Of a stretch of DNA of 5,654 nucleotides, positions 1 through 5,386 are shown one piece after another. The stretch is from contig JAFAWJ010000902.1 in assembly GCA_019242065.1 (NCBI GenBank), positions 1-5,654 of the forward strand, read 5' to 3'. Position 1 is the first letter of the stretch. Each line of letters opens with the position of its first letter. The notes under the pieces are model-generated. The model had not been told where the DNA came from. It did no database searches and saw nothing but the letters and a program-made list of their open reading frames with translations. Source of the stretch: Chloroflexota bacterium (lineage in GTDB: Bacteria; Chloroflexota; UBA6077; CF-72). A program made the position numbers and the translations under genes.

Positions 1-57
1 CGCGGCAACAGCTGGTGACCGCGGCAGCGCGGTTCCCCGCGCGTTCGCTGGCGGTGC

Positions 58-268
58 ATGGAGGTCAGCTATCTCCTGCAGCGAATGGAGTCGCATCGCG
101 GGGTTGCTATCCTGACCACCAATACCGAGGCGGCGCTGGATACCGCCCTTGCACGTCGCCTGCGGTTTATCATTCGCTTTCCGTTTCTCGGTGCCGAGCG
201 TGTTTCCGGCCGCGGTGCCACTGGGGGACGTGGATATGGCAAAGCTCGCACGACTGACGGGCCGCTAA
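58..268 (+). pseudogene. AAA+ ATPase remnant (contractile-injection-system-type)
   Basis: Bases 58-198 read in one frame as a stretch containing EVSYLLQRMES, then the sensor-1-like ILTTN, then ARRLRF, the arginine-finger region, ending in RFPF. From base 200 the match continues in a different frame as VFPAAVPLGDVDMAKLARLTGR and stops at TAA 266-268. In family members the segment between FPF and VFPA is normally several residues longer, so a small out-of-frame deletion (or a sequencing error) joins the two parts. Walker A and Walker B, which should precede EVSYLL, are absent, and a stop (TGA 16-18) lies upstream in the same frame. The C-terminal helical lid is also missing. The wording matches, from memory, the AAA+ ATPases found in extracellular contractile injection system (phage-tail-like) loci. 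No other gene of such a system is in the window, so this is read as debris of a lost gene. Family assignment is fairly sure; the link to an injection system is inference. Confidence 0.7.
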
Positions 269-648
269 GCATGCACCACCTCCTGCGCGCCGCGCGCACC
301 GAACATGACAAACTCCAGCGCGCGTTGGTGGACCGCGACGTTCAGGATTGGGTGTAACGTGGCGACGGTCGGCAGTCGCCGGCGTCCAGTCGCTTCGTCG
401 ACCCAGCCGCCAAAGGCCTGTGCACTCGCCACCGCAAAGACCCGTTCCTGGCTGGGAGTGAAGGCCATTTCCCAGAAGATCGGCCGATCCGCGCGCAGCG
501 CTTGCAACCATTCGCGCGTATCGAACACCTCCCACTGATACAGCTCGCGTTTCGAACAGGCCACGTCTACGAGGTCGACCAGCGCCCCGACGGCAAAAGC
601 GGCACACGCAACTGCGTCCAGCGCGCAGGTCATGGCGCCGATTCGCAT
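265..648 (-). CDS. hypothetical protein, about 127 residues
   Basis: An unrecognised minus-strand frame, stop TAG at 267-265. The preferred start is ATG at 648-646, because AGG lies nine bases upstream of it; ATG 633 and an upstream start at 714 are also possible. The N-terminal third is alanine/valine-rich (roughly DAVACAAFAVGALVDLVDVA), followed by a soluble-looking part with ELYQWEVFDTREWLQAL and FWEMAFTPSQERVFAVASAQ. No catalytic motif, signal peptide or convincing membrane helix is seen. By hand count the second codon position is clearly the least GC-rich and positions one and three are GC-rich, as expected of coding sequence in a high-GC genome. However, the complementary plus frame shows nearly the same pattern and a second minus frame is also open here, so this is not proof. 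It overlaps the end of the AAA+ remnant by four bases and diverges from the transporter operon. It may be a real small gene, a truncated one, or chance. Confidence 0.42.
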   Translation of the reverse strand: MRIGAMTCALDAVACAAFAVGALVDLVDVACSKRELYQWEVFDTREWLQALRADRPIFWEMAFTPSQERVFAVASAQAFGGWVDEATGRRRLPTVATLHPILNVAVHQRALEFVMFGARGAQEVVHA

Positions 649-785
649 GCCGGACAGCCTATCCGCTCGCCAGGAACGATTTGGTACACCCGCCCAAAGG
701 CGAGCCCCGGACATTGGGCAACTTCACCCATGCGGACATCGCCGCCGATCAACCATTCTGGGCGATCAGGTCTGCACCCCGCACC
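649..785. promoter_or_regulatory. presumed promoter region of the ABC operon
   Basis: Intergenic stretch between the divergent hypothetical frame and the first permease. By position it should hold the operon's promoter. I found no convincing -35/-10 pair: TTGGTA at 681 and TTGGGC near 714 lack partners at proper spacing. I also saw no thiamine (TPP), FMN or cobalamin riboswitch signature upstream of the operon, which matters because relatives of this transporter that carry vitamin precursors are often riboswitch-controlled. A short direct repeat CGATCA occurs at 746-751 and 763-768, too short to weigh much. Confidence 0.3.
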
Positions 786-1544
786 ATGACTGCTCGGCTT
801 CGCAACAGGTCACACGCGCTTCAGGCGCTCGCCGGGTTTGTCCTGCTCGGCGTGGCCTGGGAGATCGCCGGACAGACGCGGCTGCTCGGCCCATCGTGGC
901 CGCCTCTGTCGCGCGTCGCGGCCGCGCTGACGTCTCCGACCAACTTCGGTCTCTTTCAACGCGGCCTGTCGGCCACCCTTGGCGAGGCACTGCTCGGCTA
1001 CGTCATCGGGATCGGCCTCGCGGCAGTCAGCGCCATGCTGTGCATGCTGGTGCCGCGTCTGTACGCACCGATCTATCGGCTGTCGGCCATTCTGACCGCG
1101 ATTCCCATCGTCGCCGTCGCAGGACTGCTGGTGTCCGTCTTGCCCCGCGAGGCGTGCCCTGTCGCGGTCGCGATTCTGGCCGTGTATTTCACCGGCTTCG
1201 TGGCGATCCTCGCCGGATTCGAGAGTGCCAGCCCCGTTCACCAGGACCTGTTGACCGTGCTGGGTGCCACACGCCAGGTGCGCTTCTTTCGGTTGCAAGC
1301 GCCGGCGGCGCTGCCGGCATTGGTCGACGGACTCAAGCTCGGCGCGCCAGCCGCCGTCCTGGGGGCCATCGTTGGCGAGTGGTTCGGGGCTGAGCGAGGC
1401 CTGGGACCCCTCCTGGTTTCGTCCATGCAGAACTACCGCATTGACATCATGTGGTCGGCCGCGTTGCTGGGCGCCGGGGTGTCGATGCTGGTCTACGGAC
1501 TGCTGGGCGTCGTCGAGCGCCGGGTTGCCGCTGATTTCCGCTGA
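786..1544 (+). CDS. ABC transporter permease, NitT/TauT (SsuC/ThiX-like) family, first of two
   Basis: Integral membrane subunit of an importer, 252 residues from ATG 786, the usual size for the family. Hydrophobic segments fall at about residues 12-32, 66-89, 99-119, 124-145, 183-197 and 222-243. The cytoplasmic coupling (EAA) loop lies at about 154-177, with G160 and P177 in the canonical spacing; it contacts the ATPase. The downstream block GEWFGAERGLG (197-207) and a C-terminal VERR are also typical. The motif TAIPIVAVAGLL (104-115) lacks the second proline usual in this family, and the following loop (LPREACP) is atypical. Start choice: ATG 786 gives a family-length protein but only a distant AGG (768-770). 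In frame upstream, TTG 681 has AGGA at 672-675 with five-base spacing and would add 35 hydrophilic residues. I prefer 786 because its length matches the partner permease. Its stop is followed after nine bases by the second permease, so the two are probably cotranslated. Confidence 0.9.
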   Translation: MTARLRNRSHALQALAGFVLLGVAWEIAGQTRLLGPSWPPLSRVAAALTSPTNFGLFQRGLSATLGEALLGYVIGIGLAAVSAMLCMLVPRLYAPIYRLSAILTAIPIVAVAGLLVSVLPREACPVAVAILAVYFTGFVAILAGFESASPVHQDLLTVLGATRQVRFFRLQAPAALPALVDGLKLGAPAAVLGAIVGEWFGAERGLGPLLVSSMQNYRIDIMWSAALLGAGVSMLVYGLLGVVERRVAADFR

Positions 1545-1553
1545 GGCTTCGTG

Positions 1554-2309
1554 ATGCGACGAAGCTGGATGCTGCCTCACACGGATTCGCTGCTGTGGAC
1601 GCTGGTCGCGATCGTGGTGATCTGGCAAGTCTGGATCGCGGTCGGGCACGTCGATGCGCTGGTAGCCCCCAGTCCGGGCGCCGTGGCCGCGGACATTCTG
1701 AAAAACCCGGTGATTTATCTGAGCAGCACCGGCCTCACGCTGCTGGTTGCCCTGATCGGACTGGTGCTCGGGATGTGCCTGGGTGTCGTGTTCGCGCTCC
1801 TGGCGTACTTCTCGCCCCTGCTGCGCGGCGTGGTCACCCCGCTCGCCACGGTTATTCGTACGATCCCGGTGGTCGCGATCATCCCGGTGATCGCGCGATT
1901 GTTGGGCTACGGCGAAAACACGCTCGTGGGCGTCGCCGTCGTGATCTCGTTTTTTCCCGCCTTTGTCCTGGTGAGCTCAGGGCTGCGCGATCTGCCTGCT
2001 GGCTCGAGCGATCTGTTCGCGGTCATGGGCGCGGGTCGCTTCACGCGCCTGGCACGGCTGGCGCTGCCGTCGGCGGTCCCAAATGCGCTCGTGGCGCTGC
2101 GGTTGACCGCGGCCGCCTGCATCGTGGTGGCCGTTCTGAGCGAGTACCTGATCGGTTCGGATGGGCTGGGCTTTGTCCTGGCAACCGCGCGTGCGTATCA
2201 CCTGCCGGACCGCGCCTGGGGCGTGGCCGCGATTACCACCTGCCTGGCAGTAACGGCGTTTCTGAATGTCTCGCGGCTCGAGCGCTGGGGACGCCAGCGT
2301 TGGCGATGA
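1554..2309 (+). CDS. ABC transporter permease, NitT/TauT (SsuC/ThiX-like) family, second of two
   Basis: Second membrane subunit, 251 residues, homologous to the preceding permease; together they most likely form a heterodimeric channel. GTG 1551 and ATG 1554 are adjacent; GAGG at 1543-1546 sits seven bases before the ATG, so 1554 is preferred. That ribosome site overlaps the upstream stop TGA 1542-1544, indicating translational coupling. Membrane segments lie at about residues 13-31, 59-85, 93-117, 123-141, 178-195 and 217-238. The motif RTIPVVAIIPV (102-112) is the family-standard two-proline form. The EAA loop is at about 153-176, with G159, P172 and P176 at exactly the spacing seen in the first permease (G160, P173, P177). 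SEYLIGSDGLG (196-206) is the usual conserved block after the loop. The C-terminus ends in LERWGRQRWR, a basic tail on the cytoplasmic side. Family membership is secure; substrate cannot be read from permeases. Confidence 0.92.
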   Translation: MRRSWMLPHTDSLLWTLVAIVVIWQVWIAVGHVDALVAPSPGAVAADILKNPVIYLSSTGLTLLVALIGLVLGMCLGVVFALLAYFSPLLRGVVTPLATVIRTIPVVAIIPVIARLLGYGENTLVGVAVVISFFPAFVLVSSGLRDLPAGSSDLFAVMGAGRFTRLARLALPSAVPNALVALRLTAAACIVVAVLSEYLIGSDGLGFVLATARAYHLPDRAWGVAAITTCLAVTAFLNVSRLERWGRQRWR

Positions 2310-2336
2310 GCTGACACGAAGGGAGTTGTCATCAAC

Positions 2337-3425
2337 ATGTCCACCGCATCTGGTCCTTTACATCCTTTACGGCGTACGGTGGGTCTTTCACGCCGCGAAT
2401 TGTTGCGTGCGGCAGCCGTCTCGACCGCCGCGGTGGCGCTGGGCGGCAGCGTATTCGCCGCGCCGGCGCTGGCCGCACCGATCCGCACCGCCGACGCGCC
2501 ACCCCTCAACGTGCAATTGCTGTGGATCAAAAACGTCGAATTTGCCGGCTACTGGCTCGCTGACGACCAGGGCATGTACCCGCAAGCGGGCGTCGCTCCG
2601 AATTTTCTGGCAGGCGGACCTGACGTGGTCGTCGAAAACGTGGTTGCCGGCGGCGGCGCCGACGTGGGCGTCACCGGTGGCATCGGCTTCGTCACCGACG
2701 CGATTGCCGCCGGCTCCGACTTCGTCGTCTTCGCCACGTCCTTTCAGACAGCTCCGTCCGGCTTGCTGTCCCTCGCCTCGAATCCGATCCGCACGCCGCA
2801 GGACCTCGTCGGCAAGAAAATCGGCGCGCAGCAGGGTGCCCGCCAGATCATCGACGCCATCTTCTCCATCAACGGCCTGCCGGCTGGTCAATATACGTTC
2901 ATCCCCGTAGGCTTCGATCCGGCGCCGCTGGTGCAGGGCGACTGTGACGTGTATACGTGCTTCATCACCAACCAGCCGTTGACCCTCAAACAGCAGGGCA
3001 TCGACTACGTGACGGCGACGTACACCAGCCTGAACTTTCCCGACTACGCCGACATCCTGTACGCCAAGCGCAGCTTCATCGCCAACAACCGCGACGCGCT
3101 GATTGCCTTCATTCGCGGAAGCGTGAAAGGCTGGCAGGCCAACATTCAAAATCCGGACCCCGCCGTTCAGCTGGCGGTGAACAAGTACGGCGCCGACCTG
3201 GCCCTGGATCCCACGCAGCAGGCTGAGGAGAACGCGGCCCAGATCCCGCTGCTGCAAGGGCCGCTTACGCAGAGCAAGGGTTTGATGTGGCTCGATCCAG
3301 ATTTCATCGCCGGTCCGATTTACAGCGCGCTGAAGGCATCCGGTCGGACGAATCTGCCAGACGTGAGCCAGCTCGTCGACGTGTCATTGCTCACCGATGC
3401 CTTCAGCGGCCAGACGACGCTGTAA
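2337..3425 (+). CDS. ABC transporter substrate-binding protein, NMT1/THI5-like, Tat-exported
   Basis: Extracytoplasmic binding protein, 362 residues, that captures the ligand and delivers it to the two permeases. The start ATG 2337 is preceded by GGGAG at 2321-2325 (11-base spacing). The N-terminus carries a twin-arginine motif SRRELL (R19, R20), a hydrophobic stretch (25-41) and an AxA site ending at A46, so it should leave folded through Tat and be cut after A46. There is no lipobox cysteine. The mature protein has the NMT1/THI5 layout: ligand-pocket strand QLLWIKNVEFAGYWLA (60-75), GMY (79-81), GGPD (93-96), GGGADVG (105-111), then the second lobe with DLVGKKIGAQQG (156-167), and a cross-lobe segment GDCDVYTCFITNQP (201-214). 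W63, the FAGY motif, GGPD and the TNQP block resemble binding proteins for pyrimidine precursors of thiamine or for riboflavin (ThiY/RibY type) more than classic taurine or nitrate ones. This is judged from memory of the families, so the ligand is left open. Confidence 0.9.
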   Translation: MSTASGPLHPLRRTVGLSRRELLRAAAVSTAAVALGGSVFAAPALAAPIRTADAPPLNVQLLWIKNVEFAGYWLADDQGMYPQAGVAPNFLAGGPDVVVENVVAGGGADVGVTGGIGFVTDAIAAGSDFVVFATSFQTAPSGLLSLASNPIRTPQDLVGKKIGAQQGARQIIDAIFSINGLPAGQYTFIPVGFDPAPLVQGDCDVYTCFITNQPLTLKQQGIDYVTATYTSLNFPDYADILYAKRSFIANNRDALIAFIRGSVKGWQANIQNPDPAVQLAVNKYGADLALDPTQQAEENAAQIPLLQGPLTQSKGLMWLDPDFIAGPIYSALKASGRTNLPDVSQLVDVSLLTDAFSGQTTL

Positions 3426-3439
3426 CGTAGGGAAATCAC

Positions 3440-4306
3440 ATGTCGCTCGTGACGCAGCTTCTTCCAGCGCCAATCAGCGTGACCGATGCCCCGGTTGACG
3501 AGCGCCCGGTTGCGATCGACGTGCACGGAGTCTCCAAGACATTTCAGCTCGATCGTGGGGCCCCGCTGACGGCGCTCGAAGGCATGCATCTCCAGGTCCA
3601 CGACGGTGAGTTCGTCGCACTCCTGGGTCCGTCGGGGTGTGGCAAATCGACGTTACTCCGGCTGGTGGCGTCACTCGAGACGCCGACGACCGGCACGGTG
3701 ACGGTTGCCGGACAAAAGCCCGAAGCGCTTGCCCGCGCGCACCGGCTGGGGGTGGCGTTCCAGGATCACGCGTTACTGCCGTGGCTGTCGGCGTTCGACA
3801 ACGTCGCACTGCCTTTTCATGTCGCCGGTCGACCCGTCCCGCGGGAGCACGTTCAGCACCTGCTCCAGCTTGTCGGCCTGGAAGGATTCCAGCGCGCTCG
3901 CCCGCGACAGCTGTCCGGCGGGATGCGTCAGCGCGTCGCGATTGCGCGTGCGCTGGCGCTCGATCCAGATGTGCTGCTGCTCGACGAGCCGTTTGGTGCC
4001 CTCGACGCCGTCACCCGACGGCGGATGAACCTGGAGCTCCAGCGGATATGGTCGGAGCGGCCCCGCCCGACGCTCCTGGTGACACATGCCGTCGACGAAG
4101 CGGTGTTCCTCGCCGACCGCGTCGTCGTCCTGTCGGGTCGGCCGGGTCGCCTGCACACCCAGGTCGCCATTCCACTGCCGCGTCCGCGAAACGCGGAGAT
4201 GATGATCAGTCCGGCGTTTCACGCCCTGGCCGATCAGCTTACGACCGCGCTCGACGCGGCGGAGGCGCTCACCGCCGGTGAGCCGTCCCCGCCGCGGACT
4301 GGCTGA
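3440..4306 (+). CDS. ABC transporter ATP-binding protein, NitT/TauT (SsuB/TauB/ThiZ-like) family
   Basis: Cytoplasmic ATPase that powers the importer, 288 residues, start ATG 3440 with AGGGA at 3429-3433 six bases upstream. All catalytic elements are intact: Walker A GPSGCGKST (63-71), Q-loop Q108 in FQDHALLPWL, signature LSGGM (158-162), Walker B VLLLDE with catalytic E183, D-loop ALDA (187-190) and switch H216 in VTHAVDEA. QDxxLLPW and the THxxDEA switch are typical of the nitrate/taurine/sulfonate subfamily. Roughly 25 residues precede the first conserved strand (AIDVHGVSKTF), slightly more than in most relatives, and contain nothing recognisable. The C-terminus after residue 245 is a short family-typical tail, not an added regulatory domain. 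It is the last gene of the operon; its stop TGA 4304-4306 abuts the stop of the convergent dioxygenase and lies inside a palindrome. Confidence 0.95.
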   Translation: MSLVTQLLPAPISVTDAPVDERPVAIDVHGVSKTFQLDRGAPLTALEGMHLQVHDGEFVALLGPSGCGKSTLLRLVASLETPTTGTVTVAGQKPEALARAHRLGVAFQDHALLPWLSAFDNVALPFHVAGRPVPREHVQHLLQLVGLEGFQRARPRQLSGGMRQRVAIARALALDPDVLLLDEPFGALDAVTRRRMNLELQRIWSERPRPTLLVTHAVDEAVFLADRVVVLSGRPGRLHTQVAIPLPRPRNAEMMISPAFHALADQLTTALDAAEALTAGEPSPPRTG

Positions 4307-4314
4307 TCAGCCAG
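4299..4314. repeat. 16-bp perfect palindrome spanning both convergent stop codons
   Basis: CTGGCTGATCAGCCAG is self-complementary over all 16 bases. Its centre TGA|TCA is the stop of the ATPase gene on the plus strand and of the dioxygenase gene on the minus strand. In RNA from either strand it can fold as a six-base-pair stem with a GATC loop. No T-run follows on either side, so it is not a standard intrinsic terminator; it may be a weak bidirectional pause or end-protecting hairpin, or a side effect of coding overlap. Confidence 0.85.
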
Positions 4315-5122
4315 CCGAACGCATACCTGCCAGCGCGCGCTGGACCGACGCCTCTTCGCCCTGAAACGCCGAAGCCGGTGGGTTCGAGACTGCCAGCGAC
4401 TCGGGTACCGGAAGGCCGACTTTCGTCCACACCCAGACGCGGTACAGCAACCGCTGCGGGTCGGTGTATGGCTCTCTGCCGTGCATCATCCGCAGGTTGT
4501 CGATGCACAAGGCGTCACCCGGTTTGAGCTTGAAGCGTGGCGCCATTGCAGACGTCTGGTCGATCTGCGCCTTCCACCAGCTAATCAGCTCCGCCTGTTC
4601 TTCTTCGTCCGGCGCACCCTCGATGGGTCGCATGGACCGGCTGCGATAGGTGGCCAGGCGACCACCTGGTGAACGCCAGATGATCGGCGCCTGAAAGGGT
4701 TGGTCTGGAGACTCCGTCTGCTCGATCGGCAGCGTGCTCAGCTTGGCGCCCAGGGGTTGATCTTTGAGACTGTGTGCGAGGGTCGCGGCGTCGACGAGAA
4801 AACTCTCGCCACCCTCGTCGGATGCGACCGCGCACAGCAGGAAAAAGAAGTCTGGTCGGCGGGCGCCCATGGCGGTGCCGTCGATGTGCGCGAACAGGGG
4901 ATGCGTTTGATCGAACCGGGTGCCGGCCAGCGAGGCGTTTTGCTCCGGGCCGCCAACGGCGGCGGGTGCTGGCGAGAACACCAAGTCTTGGCCGAAGACG
5001 GCCGCGGGTAGTCGGCGCGCATCGGCGTCTCCGGTACCCCAGCGGGAGAGAATGGCGCACCCGTCGCGTTCGACGAGCGCGCGAACCTGTGTTGGATCGT
5101 CAGTACTTTGCGGCAGAGCCAT
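4307..5122 (-). CDS. TauD/TfdA-family Fe(II)/2-oxoglutarate-dependent dioxygenase
   Basis: Predicted cytoplasmic oxygenase, 271 residues, that would couple decarboxylation of 2-oxoglutarate to oxidation of a small substrate. The iron-binding triad is complete: H79 and D81 in FAHIDGTAM and H214 in NLRMMHGRE. R224 and R228 in DPQRLLYRVWVWT follow the distal histidine at nearly the spacing of the 2-oxoglutarate-binding arginines of TauD. KPGDALCIDN (200-209) is the strand that usually leads into the distal histidine, and the N-terminal VERDGCAILSRWG (17-29) fits the family opening. Start ATG 5122-5120 gives this full opening; the ribosome site is weak (AGG about ten bases upstream). It is a little shorter than TauD (about 280). 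The substrate is unknown: family members act on taurine, alkyl sulfates, carnitine precursors, aryloxyacetates, amino acids and others. The gene converges on the importer operon with zero spacing, so it is not cotranscribed with it; a shared pathway is plausible but unproven. Confidence 0.9.
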   Translation of the reverse strand: MALPQSTDDPTQVRALVERDGCAILSRWGTGDADARRLPAAVFGQDLVFSPAPAAVGGPEQNASLAGTRFDQTHPLFAHIDGTAMGARRPDFFFLLCAVASDEGGESFLVDAATLAHSLKDQPLGAKLSTLPIEQTESPDQPFQAPIIWRSPGGRLATYRSRSMRPIEGAPDEEEQAELISWWKAQIDQTSAMAPRFKLKPGDALCIDNLRMMHGREPYTDPQRLLYRVWVWTKVGLPVPESLAVSNPPASAFQGEEASVQRALAGMRSAG

Positions 5123-5152
5123 TCCCGGAGCCTAGCGCGGCTGGGGGGCGGC

Positions 5153-5164
5153 TGACCTCGGTCA
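5153..5164. promoter_or_regulatory. inverted repeat TGACC-TC-GGTCA, possible operator
   Basis: Perfect five-base arms around a two-base centre, about 31 bases upstream of the dioxygenase start. With one bulged A it extends to GC on each side. Its place in the leader or promoter of that gene suits a repressor or activator site. The repeat is short and the role is inferred from position only. Confidence 0.4.
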
Positions 5165-5170
5165 AGCTGC

Positions 5171-5194
5171 ACAAAAATTTTGCGGTAACAAGCA
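5171..5194. promoter_or_regulatory. AT-rich island with CAAAAATTTTG, candidate promoter of the dioxygenase gene
   Basis: An abrupt AT-rich patch in a GC-rich setting, centred on the near-palindrome CAAAAATTTTG (5172-5182), about 50 bases upstream of the dioxygenase start. It is the most promoter-like base composition between the gene and the right edge, but I could not place a clear -35/-10 pair in it. Confidence 0.3.
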
Positions 5195-5224
5195 CGGAGG
5201 CCGACCAGGGAGAGTCGGCCTCCG
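5195..5224. other. strong hairpin: 11-bp perfect stem, 8-base loop
   Basis: CGGAGGCCGAC (5195-5205) pairs with GTCGGCCTCCG (5214-5224) without a mismatch, around the loop CAGGGAGA. No T-run follows on the plus strand; on the minus strand the stem is followed by TGCTTGTTACCGC, only mildly T-rich. It may be an imperfect terminator for transcription entering from the right, part of the dioxygenase leader, or an element of the repeat region. Confidence 0.6.
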
Positions 5225-5236
5225 GCTGGCGCGTTC

Positions 5237-5275
5237 GGGGACGCCGCCCTGCTGCGGTGCCCCTCCGGGGGGAGG
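5237..5275. repeat. GC-rich hairpin cluster, possible degenerate copy of the 67-bp unit
   Basis: GGGGACGCCGC (5237-5247) pairs with GCGGTGCCCC (5254-5263), with one bulged A and one G-T wobble. An alternative fold uses CCCC-TCC-GGGG (5260-5270) or CCTCC-GGGG-GGAGG (5262-5275). The order CCGCCCTG, CGG, CCCCTCxGGGG is the same as at the start of each 67-bp unit to the right, so this may be a diverged relative of the array. The resemblance is short and could be coincidence. Confidence 0.35.
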
Positions 5276-5386
5276 AGAGGCTACCACCTGAAGGTATTGT
5301 TCCGGATTTCACGCCACGAGTAAAGACCATCGTAGGAATTCACCGGCTGAAGCCCATCCTCGGTGTCACGAGTGTGACCATCCCCC
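5276..5386. other. non-coding spacer with a short diverged repeat end
   Basis: No gene is supported here. The stretch is less GC-rich than its surroundings. It contains a small hairpin GTCAC-GAGT-GTGAC (5365-5378). Its last bases, ACCATCCCC (5378-5386), resemble the end ACCATCTCC of the 67-bp unit, which suggests that the array is bordered on the left by a decayed partial copy. Confidence 0.4.

Noticed and set aside
746..768. Direct repeat CGATCA as an operator
   Set aside because: Six bases twice within 23 is too weak to separate from chance.
600..785. Riboswitch upstream of the transporter operon
   Set aside because: No conserved core of the TPP, FMN or cobalamin classes could be found on the plus strand.
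810..1649. 279-codon minus-strand frame across the first permease
   Set aside because: Glutamine-, arginine- and histidine-rich shadow of a membrane protein gene, without recognisable motifs.
2388..3257. 289-codon minus-strand frame inside the binding-protein gene
   Set aside because: Antisense shadow of a gene with clear domain motifs; the translation shows no family signal.
5195..5224. Rho-independent terminator
   Set aside because: The stem is strong, but no run of T follows on either strand, so it is recorded as a hairpin of unknown role.
5330..5386. Right end or guide-RNA region of an IS200/IS605-type element, suggested by GAATTCACCGGCTGAAGCC
   Set aside because: No transposase or TnpB coding sequence is visible nearby and the resemblance is only to a vaguely remembered motif.
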